Shown one piece after another: positions 36,345 through 45,446 of a stretch of DNA of 64,000 bases. Source of the stretch: Pelagibacterium lentulum (GTDB lineage: Bacteria > Pseudomonadota > Alphaproteobacteria > Rhizobiales > Devosiaceae); assembly GCF_003992625.1 (NCBI RefSeq), contig NZ_RZMW01000009.1, positions 1-64,000 of the forward strand, given 5' to 3'. Every line of letters starts with the position of its first letter. Position 1 is the stretch's first letter. The notes under the pieces are model-generated. The model was given only the letters and a program-made list of their open reading frames with translations, was not told the origin of the DNA and did not search any database. Both the position numbers and the translations under genes were made by a program.

Positions 36345-37637
36345 TCAGCGTGGCAGCAGGATTTCCACGCGCGTGCCCTCGCCCAATTTCGATCTGATCG
36401 ACATCTGGCCATGGTGGCGCGCAACGATGTGCTTGACGATGGCGAGGCCAAGGCCGGTGCCCTTCTTTTTGCGGCTGGAGTCGGCATCGACGCGATAGAA
36501 GCGCTCGGTCAGGCGCGGGACGTGTTCCTCGGCAATGCCGGGTCCGTAATCGGTGACGATAATGCCAAGATGATCGCCCGAGCGGCCCATATCGGGCACC
36601 AGAGCAATATCGACTTTCTTGCCGCTGCCGCCATATTTGATGGCATTGTCGAGGAGATTTTCCACGACCTCGAACAGTTCCTGACGGTCCCCCACCGCCG
36701 ACAGGCTTTGCTTGGGCAGTTCGAGATTGAGCACGACCCCGGCTTCGCTGGCGCGGGCCTCAAGCGATTCCGCGACTTCACGCACCAGCAGATCGAGATT
36801 GACGCTTTCGGTCGGCTTGACGTGCTGGCGCAGTTCGATACGCGAGAGCGATAGCAGGTCGTCGATCAGGCCGGACATACGCTCGGACTGCGATTTCATA
36901 ATGCCAAGGAACCGCGCACGAGCCATTTCATCGCGTGCGGCAGGACCTTGCAGCGTCTCGATAAACCCCATCAGCGAGGTCAGTGGCGTGCGCAATTCAT
37001 GGCTGGCATTGGCGATGAAATCGCCACGCATCTTGTCGATGCGCTTTTGTTCTGTGAGGTCGTAAAGCGTGATGACCAGAAAAAGCGGCGCGGCATCGGG
37101 CACCGGCCTGTATGGCACCACCGAGGCGCGATACCAGGTCTCGTTGGGCACGGTGAGGTGCAGTTCGGCTCGCTGGTTCTCGCCGGTCTCAAACGCCTTG
37201 TCGATCGCCTCGACGAGTTCGGGATTACGCAGGGTGAAGGCCAGAGGATCGCCTTCGCGAGCGCGGGGAAATTGCATCTGCGCTGCCGGGTTGCAATAGG
37301 CGAGCACCGCGCGCTCGTTGATAACGAGGCAGGGTTCGGTCAGCGTATCGGCAAAACGGGTGACGGATGGATCGAGATCGGGATCGGCATCTTTGGCCAG
37401 GGTGCCGTCGTCGCTTTTCATGCCGGACCTTGCTGCAATGGTGGTGATGATGGACATGGCTGCGATAATCAGCACGCCTTCCATGACTTCAAGGCGTCCC
37501 AAAGCCACAAGCGCGACGGCCAGCACGACAGCAGCCCCGCCCACAAGCATGGGCGGGCTCCATACACCGCGCGGGATGCGTGGTGATTTGCCTGAAAGCG
37601 CCGGTTGTGTCTTCATAACCAGAGAATCATCCATCAT
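36345..37637 (-). CDS. phoR: Phosphate regulon sensor histidine kinase PhoR
   Basis: A membrane-anchored kinase of about 430 residues: two close hydrophobic segments (about 25-75), a PAS-like region (about 95-200), the HisKA box FIANASHELRTPLTSLMGF with the phosphorylated histidine, then N box NLLDNAIKYG, G1 box DYGPGI and G2 box KGTGLGLAIVKHIV. The small periplasmic part is typical of PhoR. Start is uncertain; ATG at 37637 is preferred, and alternatives lie at 37673, 37634 and 37616. It is 129 bases upstream of phoU, with no pst genes between. Confidence 0.85.
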   Translation of the reverse strand: MMDDSLVMKTQPALSGKSPRIPRGVWSPPMLVGGAAVVLAVALVALGRLEVMEGVLIIAAMSIITTIAARSGMKSDDGTLAKDADPDLDPSVTRFADTLTEPCLVINERAVLAYCNPAAQMQFPRAREGDPLAFTLRNPELVEAIDKAFETGENQRAELHLTVPNETWYRASVVPYRPVPDAAPLFLVITLYDLTEQKRIDKMRGDFIANASHELRTPLTSLMGFIETLQGPAARDEMARARFLGIMKSQSERMSGLIDDLLSLSRIELRQHVKPTESVNLDLLVREVAESLEARASEAGVVLNLELPKQSLSAVGDRQELFEVVENLLDNAIKYGGSGKKVDIALVPDMGRSGDHLGIIVTDYGPGIAEEHVPRLTERFYRVDADSSRKKKGTGLGLAIVKHIVARHHGQMSIRSKLGEGTRVEILLPR

Positions 37638-37737
37638 GGCGAAAGCGCATATCCTGCTCTTATGACACTTCAATGATGAATGTCACAATTGCCCGATGGC
37701 TTTTGCCCAAACCGGTCAAGTGCGTGAGTAACCTGCA

Positions 37738-38577
37738 ATGGAAAACTTCGATCTCGAAAATCCCGAACTGCCCAAAGCGATCAAGGGTGCGGCGTTTGGA
37801 AGTGGGAACTATCCTTACGACAAGCCGCTCAAGAACAAGGATTACAAGCGGCAGCTTCGGGCGCTGCAGATCGAACTTGTAAAGCTGCAAGCGCATCTTC
37901 TGGCGACTAACGAACGGGTTTTAGCACTGTTCGAGGGACGCGATGCCGCCGGCAAGGGCGGCACGATCAAGCGGTTTTTGGAAAATCTCAACCCCCGAAA
38001 TGCCCGCACGGTAGCGCTCCCCAAGCCTTCGGACCGCGAGGTAACGCAATGGTATTTCCAGCGCTACGTCACGCAGATGCCTGCCGGGGGCGAGATCGCT
38101 CTGTTTGACCGCTCCTGGTACAACCGGGCGGTTGTTGAACCGGTGATGGGCTTTTGCACACCGGAACAAACTGCCTCCTTTCTGCGCGAGGCGCCCCCAT
38201 TTGAGCGCATGATCGCCGAGGAAGGCATTCATATGTTCAAGTTCTGGCTGGAGATCGGGCGGGAAATGCAACTCAAGCGCTTTCACGACCGCAGGCATGA
38301 CCCGGTCAAGGTCTGGAAGCTCTCGCCGGTCGATATGAAGGCGCTGGGGCTTTGGGACGAATATACAGTAGCGCGCAACCGCATGTTTACCGAGACCGAT
38401 ACGCCGGACACGCCCTGGACGGTGATCCGCGCCAATGACAAGAAGCGCCTGCGTATAGCCGCGATCCAGAGCGTGCTCTGGAGCATCGACTACAAAGACA
38501 AGAGCTTTTCGGCCATCGGGGAAATCGATCCGCAGATCGTGATGTCAGCAGAAGGCTTTCTTGCCCGGCACGGATAG
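37738..38577 (+). CDS. ppk2: Polyphosphate kinase 2 family protein
   Basis: Transfers phosphate between polyphosphate and nucleotides. The 279-residue product has the Walker A-type EGRDAAGKGG, the lid EVTQWYFQRYV and the Walker B-like LFDRSWYNRA. It is a one-domain class I PPK2. It is divergent from phoR with a 100-base gap, and its role in phosphate storage fits this location. Start ATG at 37738. Confidence 0.9.
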   Translation: MENFDLENPELPKAIKGAAFGSGNYPYDKPLKNKDYKRQLRALQIELVKLQAHLLATNERVLALFEGRDAAGKGGTIKRFLENLNPRNARTVALPKPSDREVTQWYFQRYVTQMPAGGEIALFDRSWYNRAVVEPVMGFCTPEQTASFLREAPPFERMIAEEGIHMFKFWLEIGREMQLKRFHDRRHDPVKVWKLSPVDMKALGLWDEYTVARNRMFTETDTPDTPWTVIRANDKKRLRIAAIQSVLWSIDYKDKSFSAIGEIDPQIVMSAEGFLARHG

Positions 38578-38621
38578 GGTAAGGGCTGGCATACAAGATT
38601 GCTCAAGGGAGGCAGCGCGAC

Positions 38622-39527
38622 GTGGGCCGGATCGTTTCTATTGGCGAATGTATGGTGGAATTGAGCGGGGGCGAAGGCGGCATGTACCGGCTCGGCTTTG
38701 CCGGAGATACACTTAATTCCGCCTACTATCTGAAAGCCCGGCTCGGCGAGAACTGGCAGGTGGATTATTTCACCAGCGTTGGCGACGACCTTTATTCGAG
38801 CCAGATGGTCGATCACATCGGCAAATGCGGGATCGGGACCGGCCATATTGCCCGCCTCAAGGGCAAACGCGCCGGTCTTTACATGATCCATCAGGCCGAG
38901 GGCGACCGGCATTTCACCTATTGGCGCGACACGTCCGCGGCCAAGACGCTAGCCGATGACCCTGCCCGGCTGGAAACCGCGCTTGACGGTGCGGACGTGA
39001 TCTATTTTTCGGGCATCACGCTGGCAATCCTTTCCGATGCGGCGCGGCAGACATTACTCGCGGCAATTGGCGACAAACGCGAGCGCGGTGTGAAGGTGTG
39101 CTTTGACCCCAATATCCGCCCTGCCCTCTGGGCCAGCAAGGATGCGGTGCGCGCGGCGCTTATGGCAGCCGCCAGGGTTTCAACGATCGTTTTACCCACC
39201 CATGAAGATGAGGTGCCCTATTTCGAGGATGCCAATGCCAGGGCGACGCTTGAACGCTATATGGATGCGGGGGTGAGCGAGGTCGTAGTCAAGAACGGTT
39301 CGGACCCGGCCCTGATCGGCGCCGACGGTCAATTGTTCGAGGTTTCGGCAAGCAACGTCGAAACGGTCGTCGATGCCACAGGCGCTGGCGACAGCTTTAA
39401 TGGCGGCTATATCGCCGCGCGGCTTAACGGCGTCGATCCCGAAGCGGCGGGCAAAGCCGGTCATGCGACCGCTGCCATCGTCATCGGCCATCATGGGGCT
39501 CTGGTGCCGCGGGACGTGTTGGGCTGA
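38622..39527 (+). CDS. kdgK: PfkB-family sugar kinase, KDG kinase-like
   Basis: The 301-residue product has the ribokinase fold; start IVSIGECMVELS, the glycine-rich NSAYYLKARLG and the C-terminal signature VVDATGAGDSFNGGYIAARL with the catalytic aspartate. Overall likeness is to 2-dehydro-3-deoxygluconokinase, which phosphorylates KDG for the Entner-Doudoroff route. Start is the GTG at 38622, with AAGGGAGG ahead of it. No other sugar-acid genes are adjacent, so the substrate is an assignment by similarity. Confidence 0.75.
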   Translation: MGRIVSIGECMVELSGGEGGMYRLGFAGDTLNSAYYLKARLGENWQVDYFTSVGDDLYSSQMVDHIGKCGIGTGHIARLKGKRAGLYMIHQAEGDRHFTYWRDTSAAKTLADDPARLETALDGADVIYFSGITLAILSDAARQTLLAAIGDKRERGVKVCFDPNIRPALWASKDAVRAALMAAARVSTIVLPTHEDEVPYFEDANARATLERYMDAGVSEVVVKNGSDPALIGADGQLFEVSASNVETVVDATGAGDSFNGGYIAARLNGVDPEAAGKAGHATAAIVIGHHGALVPRDVLG

Positions 39528-39545
39528 TTGGGCCAGCAGACAACC

Positions 39546-40094
39546 TCAGTAGGCCCGGCCGGAATTGGCCTCCATGTAAGCGATTTCCTCTGGCGTCGAC
39601 TCCCGGCCCAGCGCCTTGTTGCGGAAGGGAAACCGGCCGAACAGGGCAATCGTTTCGTGATGCGCGAGCGCATAAGGCAGATATTCGTCATTGCCCAGGG
39701 CTTTGAAAAGCCTGACGGACTCTTCCTGGATAACGAGCGATTCGGCATGCTGGAACGGCATATAGACAAACAGCCGGTGGTTCACGTCCATCGGCTCATT
39801 CAGCCCTTGCGCGATGAGTTCCTGAGCCAGAACCAAAGCCATCTTGTCACAGTCAAAGGCGCGTGCTTGCCCGCGATAGAGCTGACGTGAAATCTGGTCG
39901 AGCAGAATGAGTTCGGCAACGCGGCCATCGGGTGTTTGCCGCCATTGCCAAAGCTCGCCCCTTTCAGCTTCTGCATGAATATCGCGCAACTGCTCATGAA
40001 CCTTGCGGTCGAAATCTTCCGCGCCCATGAACCAGTCTTCAGGACCATGCTCGACGAACCAGAAATCATGAACCTCTTGTGCAGTCTGGGCCAT
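39546..40094 (-). CDS. DUF924 family protein
   Basis: A 182-residue TPR-like helical protein of the DUF924 family (VHDFWFVEHGPEDWFMGAED, ILLDQISRQLYRGQARAFDCD, LFVYMPFQHAESL). The family is widespread in proteobacteria with no established biochemical function. It is convergent with the sugar kinase gene and divergent from the helicase gene. Start ATG at 40094. Confidence 0.85.
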   Translation of the reverse strand: MAQTAQEVHDFWFVEHGPEDWFMGAEDFDRKVHEQLRDIHAEAERGELWQWRQTPDGRVAELILLDQISRQLYRGQARAFDCDKMALVLAQELIAQGLNEPMDVNHRLFVYMPFQHAESLVIQEESVRLFKALGNDEYLPYALAHHETIALFGRFPFRNKALGRESTPEEIAYMEANSGRAY

Positions 40095-40206
40095 TTCTTT
40101 TTCCTTTTGTCATGCGCGCGGGTGGCAGAATTTGTTTCGCGCGGCGATACTTGCGCGACGTGGGAAATGATTCTCCCGCAAAACGCGATTGGAGACTATC
40201 CGCGAT

Positions 40207-41304
40207 ATGGTTGCCTGGTCCAGCCAGCAAGATCAAGCGCTCAAGGCCGTGGCGGCCTGGCTCAAAGACAAGGACGGCCCACAGGTCTTTCGGTTGTTCG
40301 GGTGGGCGGGTACAGGTAAATCCACGCTCGCGCGACATCTGGCGAAAGACGTCAAGTCCGTCAAATATGCTGCCTTTACCGGCAAGGCCGCGCTGGTGAT
40401 GCGCAAGCGGGGCTGCAAGGGCGCGTCCACAATCCATTCGCTGATCTATACGCGCATTGCCGAAAAAGAGGGTGAACCGCGCTTCGTGCTCGACCCCGAA
40501 TCTGCTGCGGCGGATGCCGATCTCATCGTGATCGATGAGGTTTCAATGGTCGATGAGGTCCTGGGCACCGATCTTTTGAGCTTTGGCACAAAGGTGCTGG
40601 TGCTTGGCGACCCGTTCCAATTGCCGCCGGTGCAAGGAGAGGGCTTTTTCACCGCGCAGGACCCCGACATCATGCTGACGGAAATTCACCGGCAGGCGGC
40701 GGATAATCCCATCGTGCGGCTTTCGCTCGATATTCGCGAAGGTGGCGGGCTCGATTACGGCATCTATGGGGATAGCAAAGTCGTATCACGGCGCGACGTC
40801 GATCAGGCCGAAGTTCTCACGGCCGATCAGGTGCTTGTGGGGCGCAACAAGACGCGGCTCGATTACAACAATCGCATTCGCGAATTGAAGGGCCTGCCCG
40901 TTGAGGTTCCCGTAAAGGGCGACCGGCTCGTATGCCTGCGCAACAACCCACAAAAGCGACTGCTCAACGGGCAGATATGGATGCTCAACGCGATCAAGAA
41001 ACGCTCATCGGGCACGCTGGAAATGGTGATCGACCCCGAAGATGCGGACCGGACGTCTGTGCAGACCAAAGTGCGCACGCATCGGAGCTTTTTCACCGGC
41101 GAGGACGCGGAAATGAGCTGGCAGATGCGCCGCCAGTATGACGAATTCACCTATGGCTACTGCCTGACGGTGCATAAATCGCAGGGCAGCCAGTGGGACC
41201 ATGTGTATCTGTTCGACGAGAGTTTCGTCTTTCGCGAGGAGGCGCGCCGCTGGCTCTATACCGGTCTGACCCGTGCGGCTGAACGCATTACCGTTGTGCG
41301 GTAA
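40207..41304 (+). CDS. RecD/Dda-like ATP-dependent DNA helicase
   Basis: A 365-residue superfamily 1B helicase, shorter than RecD. Motif I is GWAGTGKSTLARHL, motif II VIDEVSMVDEVL, motif III LVLGDPFQLPPV and motif VI YTGLTRAAERI; a UvrD_C_2 segment gives YCLTVHKSQGSQWD. The ATG at 40207 is preferred over the TTG at 40189, since neither has a strong ribosome binding site. Close relatives are common in alphaproteobacteria and resemble phage Dda; a repair or replication-restart role is probable but unproven. Confidence 0.82.
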   Translation: MVAWSSQQDQALKAVAAWLKDKDGPQVFRLFGWAGTGKSTLARHLAKDVKSVKYAAFTGKAALVMRKRGCKGASTIHSLIYTRIAEKEGEPRFVLDPESAAADADLIVIDEVSMVDEVLGTDLLSFGTKVLVLGDPFQLPPVQGEGFFTAQDPDIMLTEIHRQAADNPIVRLSLDIREGGGLDYGIYGDSKVVSRRDVDQAEVLTADQVLVGRNKTRLDYNNRIRELKGLPVEVPVKGDRLVCLRNNPQKRLLNGQIWMLNAIKKRSSGTLEMVIDPEDADRTSVQTKVRTHRSFFTGEDAEMSWQMRRQYDEFTYGYCLTVHKSQGSQWDHVYLFDESFVFREEARRWLYTGLTRAAERITVVR

Positions 41305-41312
41305 GGGCTGTT

Positions 41313-43166
41313 TCAGCCGGCGCGTTGGCCGGTTTCAACGATTTTTGCAGTCTCTTCGCTCAGGGCTTCGGTCTTGCGGCGCGGGGTCGTGAGCGGCGTG
41401 GGCACCGGGCCATCGGTATTGGATTGCAGCAGTTCGGCGCCCGCCATCATGCCACCGGTGATCTGCAACTCGAACCGCTCAAGATCGCGTTGACGTGTTT
41501 CAGCGACAAGCTCGGCGGCTTCTTCGGGATCAACGCCCAACGCAATCAGGGCCTGCTCGCCAAAAGCAAGCGCGGATTCGAGTGTTTCGCGAATTTGATA
41601 GTCCACCCCGATCTTGACGAGTTTTAGGGCATGGCCACGGTCGAAGGCGCGCACGTAAAGCTGCGAGAGGGGGCAATGACTCTTGACGTGTTCAGCGATC
41701 TTGAGCGCGTCTTCGGGATTGTCGATGCAGACCAGAATTGCCCGCGCCGTTTCGGCCCCGGCGGCGTGGAGAATGTCGGGCCGGGTGCCATCGCCATAAT
41801 AGACCTTGAAGCCGAACCGGGCGGCCGCCTGGATCATTTCCACGTCATTGTCGATTATCGATACATCGACGCCGCGCGCCAATAGCGGCTGGGAGGCAAG
41901 CTGCGCAAACCGGCCAAAGCCGATTATCAAGACCGTGCCGGACAGACCGTCGGCGACATCGACCCCATCGAGACTTTGTTCAGCGCGTGGCATGAGCCGG
42001 TTCATAGCGATGATGGCAAGCGGCGTCAGGATCATCGAAATAATGACGATGGTTGTCAGGATGGCGTTCATTTCCGCATCGATGATGCCAGCCGTCGCGG
42101 CGGCGGCAAAAAGCACGAAGGCAAATTCACCACCCTGCGCCATCAGCACCGAGCGCTCGAACGCCTCAGGGTGGTTGGAGCGCAAAAGCCGGGCAATGCC
42201 ATAAATGCCGGCGAATTTTATGACCATGTAAACACACACGGCCAGCACGATGAACCCGTAATTTGCGGCGATGACCGTGAGATCGAGCGACATGCCAACG
42301 GCGATGAAGAACAAGCCCAGCAAGATGCCGCGGAAAGGCTCGATATCGGCTTCAAGCTGATGGCGAAAGGTGGATTCGGATAGCAACACACCCGCCAGAA
42401 ACGCGCCCATAGCCATAGACAACCCGCTGATATCCATGGCGAGTGCCGAACCGAGAACTACAAGAAGCGCGGCCGCGGTCATGACTTCGCGCGCACGAGC
42501 GTTGGCCAGGATACGGAACAGGGGATTGAGCAGGAACCGCCCTACGATCACCAACCCGGCAATGGCGCCGACCGCTATGGCAATGTCGGTTACGCGCTGG
42601 GCTATGGTAACGTCTTCAGCCTGGGGTGCCATGAAGGCGACGAAGGCCAGAAGCGGAACGATGGCGAGATCTTCAAGCAGCAGCACCGAGACCATTTTCT
42701 GACCGCCGGGCGAAGACAATTCGCCGCGCTCTTCGAGCACCTGAAAAACGATCGCGGTAGAGGTGAGCACAAAGCCCAACCCGGAAATCAGCGCGATCAG
42801 GGGTGGCAATCCGATCAGAACCCCTACCCCGGTCAACAGTGCTGCGCAGGTGCCGACCTGCAAGACGCCCAGCCCGAAAATCTGGGTACGCAAGCTCCAG
42901 AGGCGCCGGGGCTGCATCTCCAGCCCGATGACAAAAAGGAACATCACAACACCGAGTTCGGCAGTGTGCAGTATGGTTTCCGGGTGGGTAATGACGGCAA
43001 AGCCAAAAGGGCCGATCACCAGTCCCGCAGCCAGATAGCCAAGCACCGAGCCCAGCCCAAGCCGCTTGAAAATCGGGACCGCCATGACGCCGGCCGCAAG
43101 GATGGCCACGACCGGAACAAGTTCAAGTCCGTGCGCTGCTTCGCCCGCCATTCCAATAGCCCCCAT
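41313..43166 (-). CDS. KefB/KefC-type monovalent cation:proton antiporter (CPA2)
   Basis: A protein of about 617 residues: residues 10-390 are a Na+/H+ exchanger domain with about 12 helices, including GLGFVLTSTAIVFQVL and VLLLEDLAIVPLL, and residues 405-525 form an RCK/TrkA-N domain with a nucleotide-binding GFGRFAQ and acidic IIDND. This architecture matches glutathione-gated K+ efflux systems that protect from electrophiles. The start is uncertain (ATG at 43166 or 43154, neither with a clear ribosome binding site). No KefF/KefG partner is adjacent. Confidence 0.85.
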   Translation of the reverse strand: MGAIGMAGEAAHGLELVPVVAILAAGVMAVPIFKRLGLGSVLGYLAAGLVIGPFGFAVITHPETILHTAELGVVMFLFVIGLEMQPRRLWSLRTQIFGLGVLQVGTCAALLTGVGVLIGLPPLIALISGLGFVLTSTAIVFQVLEERGELSSPGGQKMVSVLLLEDLAIVPLLAFVAFMAPQAEDVTIAQRVTDIAIAVGAIAGLVIVGRFLLNPLFRILANARAREVMTAAALLVVLGSALAMDISGLSMAMGAFLAGVLLSESTFRHQLEADIEPFRGILLGLFFIAVGMSLDLTVIAANYGFIVLAVCVYMVIKFAGIYGIARLLRSNHPEAFERSVLMAQGGEFAFVLFAAAATAGIIDAEMNAILTTIVIISMILTPLAIIAMNRLMPRAEQSLDGVDVADGLSGTVLIIGFGRFAQLASQPLLARGVDVSIIDNDVEMIQAAARFGFKVYYGDGTRPDILHAAGAETARAILVCIDNPEDALKIAEHVKSHCPLSQLYVRAFDRGHALKLVKIGVDYQIRETLESALAFGEQALIALGVDPEEAAELVAETRQRDLERFELQITGGMMAGAELLQSNTDGPVPTPLTTPRRKTEALSEETAKIVETGQRAG

Positions 43167-43222
43167 ATTCGAGTCGTCTGAAACGCTAAGCCAGCGCCGC
43201 GAATTGGGCAAGAAGCAATCTG

Positions 43223-43261
43223 TTGACAGGGTGGAACAGGTGTATTAGTTTAGTAATACAC
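43223..43261 (+). promoter_or_regulatory. Promoter with palindromic operator for the GntR-ABC operon
   Basis: TTGACA (43223-43228) is a good -35 box. A perfect inverted repeat GTGTATTA..TAATACAC (43240-43247 and 43254-43261, six bases apart) covers the expected -10 area, a position fitting autorepression by the YtrA-type regulator encoded next. Confidence 0.75.
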
Positions 43262-43277
43262 TATATGAGCAGGTGAA

Positions 43278-43640
43278 ATGAGTCAGTGGCGAGACGACCA
43301 GCCGATATTCCTACAGATCCGGCAAAGGATGATCGAAATGATATTGCGGGGCCAGATCAAGGAGGGGGACCCTCTGCCCTCGGTTCGGCAAATCGCTACC
43401 GATCTTTCGGTTAACCCGCTGACCGTCACCAAATCGTATCAGTCGCTTGTCGATATGAACATTGTCGAAAAACGTCGGGGGCTCGGCATGTTCGTGACCG
43501 TTGGAGCGCAGGAAAACCTGCTTGCCCATGAACGGGAAAAATTTCTGGCCGAAGACTGGCCGGCAATCAAGGCGCGCATTGCCGCGCTCGGGTTGAGCTA
43601 TGACGAACTCATCAAAAATCGGGACGCAGACAATGAGTGA
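43278..43640 (+). CDS. GntR-family regulator of YtrA type
   Basis: A 120-residue protein with the winged helix of GntR (LPSVRQIATDLSVNPLTVTKSYQSL) and only a short C-terminal helical tail, the hallmark of the YtrA subfamily, which represses its own ABC transporter operon. Its stop overlaps the ATPase start by eight bases. Start ATG at 43278, preceded by AGGTG. The palindrome at 43240-43261 is the likely operator. Confidence 0.88.
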   Translation: MSQWRDDQPIFLQIRQRMIEMILRGQIKEGDPLPSVRQIATDLSVNPLTVTKSYQSLVDMNIVEKRRGLGMFVTVGAQENLLAHEREKFLAEDWPAIKARIAALGLSYDELIKNRDADNE

Positions 43641-44514
43641 GAGTCCAATCGTTTCAGCGCGCGGGCTGCGCAAGAAATTCGGCAAAACGGAAATTCTGCA
43701 CGGGCTGGATTTCGACATTCCAGCCGGACGGATTTACGGGCTTGTCGGCCATAATGGCGCTGGCAAGACTACAACGCTCAATGCTTTACTGGGGCTGACC
43801 CAATGCGAGGGCAAGATCGAGGTTTTGGGTCTGGATCCGTTCGAGAACCGCGCACAATTGATGAATAATGTCGCGTTTATATCCGACGTGGCGAGCCTGC
43901 CGCGCTTCCTTCGGGTGCGCGAATTGTTCGCGCTCTTGTCCAATATTCATCCCAATTTCAGCCAGGACAAGGCGCGTGACTTTCTTTCGGGCACCGATAT
44001 CAAGCCCGAAGCCAAGATCAAAAACCTGTCCAAAGGCATGATCGCGCAATTGCATCTTGCGGTCGTGATGGCAATCGATGCCAAACTTCTGGTGCTCGAC
44101 GAACCGACACTGGGGCTGGACATAACATACCGGAAGCGGTTCTACCGGCGTTTGCTGGAAGATTACATGACCGAGGAACGTACGCTTTTGATCACCACTC
44201 ACCAGGTGGACGAGATCGAATTCATGCTCTCGGACATCATGTTTATCCGCGACGGCGAAATGATCGTGCATATGCAGATGGAAACGGTGAACGAGAAATA
44301 TGCACAGCTTGTGGTTTCCGATCCCGAGAGCCTCGACAAAGCCAAAATGCTAGGCCCGGTTTTTACCGAAAGCCGGTTCGGGCAGACGGTGCTTATTTTC
44401 GACAGTGTGCCGCGCGGAAAGTTGGCGCCGTTGGGGCAGGTTTCTACCCCGAGCCTGTCTGATCTTTTCGTGGCGCTGATGCAGCGCGAAACCTTCAATG
44501 CGGGAGCGGCATAG
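43633..44514 (+). CDS. ABC transporter ATP-binding protein, YtrB-like
   Basis: A 293-residue ATPase with Walker A GHNGAGKTTTLNALLG, signature NLSKGMIAQLHLAV and Walker B LLVLDEPTLGLD. It forms an export-type transporter with the following permease. GntR(YtrA)-ATPase-permease operons are best studied in Gram-positive bacteria, where they respond to cell wall antibiotics; whether that holds here is unknown. Start ATG at 43633 lies within the regulator gene. Confidence 0.86.
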   Translation: MSESPIVSARGLRKKFGKTEILHGLDFDIPAGRIYGLVGHNGAGKTTTLNALLGLTQCEGKIEVLGLDPFENRAQLMNNVAFISDVASLPRFLRVRELFALLSNIHPNFSQDKARDFLSGTDIKPEAKIKNLSKGMIAQLHLAVVMAIDAKLLVLDEPTLGLDITYRKRFYRRLLEDYMTEERTLLITTHQVDEIEFMLSDIMFIRDGEMIVHMQMETVNEKYAQLVVSDPESLDKAKMLGPVFTESRFGQTVLIFDSVPRGKLAPLGQVSTPSLSDLFVALMQRETFNAGAA

Positions 44515-45399
44515 ATGCGGGCGATGGTTGCTCTTATCAAGCGAGAATATCTCGAACATCGCGCAGCTTTTGTCATCGGGCCAGCCATTTTGCTGTCGCT
44601 GGCGTTGCTGGCGGCGCTTTATGCGACCTTTTCGGCGCATGCGCGATGGAGTATTTCGGCTGCCCAACAGAACGTCCTCAAGTTCTACGAAACGATCTTC
44701 GGCATCACCAGCTATGGGTGGGTGCTTTATCTGATGATCATGCTGGTGTTTTACTATTCCAACGCCTTTTCAGCCGACCGGCGCAACAATTCCATGCTGT
44801 TCTGGAAATCGATGCCCCAGACGGATCTCAAGATCCTATTTTCAAAGGTGCTGGCCGGGTTGACAATATTTCCCGCAGCGATCCTTCTGGCTATCGGGCT
44901 CACGGGTATTATCGCCTATCTGCCAGCGTTAACGGCAGGCAATGTTCTGCCCGGCTTTGCACCGCCAAGCGTAGGCCAGACCTTCGGCGCCTGGAGCCAG
45001 ATCATGCTGATCGCAATCGTCTATATCGGGATCGGGCTTTTGTGGTATCTGCCGTTTCTTGCATGGGTGGGGCTCTTGAGCACGATCGTCGGGCGCTGGG
45101 CCATTCCGCTCTCGGCGCTGATCCCGCTCATTATCGGCTTTTTCGAGTTCATGCTGACCGGCGGAGAAGGTCCGGAAGGCGGCTATGTGCTGTCTTTCCT
45201 GTCCGACAGGCTGCACATGGACGTCCAACGGATCGATTTTGAAACAGCCTGGATGCTGGGCGAGCCGCTGTCGGCAATGCCTATAATCGCCAATATGGTT
45301 CAGGCCACCGACTGGATTTCCCTTATCGGAGGGATCGCGGTTGCAACGATCCTGATCGTTGTGGCCAGCGAATATCGGCGGCGTTTCGTCCTGACCTGA
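44515..45399 (+). CDS. ABC transporter permease, ABC-2 type
   Basis: A 294-residue membrane protein with six predicted helices (about residues 18-40, 65-90, 115-138, 160-185, 193-215 and 262-282). It starts directly after the ATPase stop. It lacks a recognisable substrate motif; the arrangement YFYYSNAFSADRRNNSMLFWKS-like after helix 2 (residues about 80-100) is typical of ABC-2 permeases in GntR-linked operons. A shared terminator hairpin with mmsA follows. Confidence 0.8.
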   Translation: MRAMVALIKREYLEHRAAFVIGPAILLSLALLAALYATFSAHARWSISAAQQNVLKFYETIFGITSYGWVLYLMIMLVFYYSNAFSADRRNNSMLFWKSMPQTDLKILFSKVLAGLTIFPAAILLAIGLTGIIAYLPALTAGNVLPGFAPPSVGQTFGAWSQIMLIAIVYIGIGLLWYLPFLAWVGLLSTIVGRWAIPLSALIPLIIGFFEFMLTGGEGPEGGYVLSFLSDRLHMDVQRIDFETAWMLGEPLSAMPIIANMVQATDWISLIGGIAVATILIVVASEYRRRFVLT

Positions 45400-45408
45400 T
45401 TGCTGCAA

Positions 45409-45439
45409 GGCCCATGCGGCGCGTGATGCTGCATGGGCC
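45409..45439. terminator. Bidirectional terminator hairpin between the ABC permease and mmsA
   Basis: GGCCCATGC (45409-45417) and GCATGGGCC (45431-45439) form a perfect 9-bp stem with 13 bases between, inside the 47-base gap of two convergent genes. Confidence 0.65.
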
Positions 45440-45446
45440 ATCTTAA

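Noticed and set aside
37661-37700. PHO box between phoR and ppk2
   Set aside because: TGACA and TGTCA words form an inverted, not an 11-base direct repeat; not enough to call PhoB binding.
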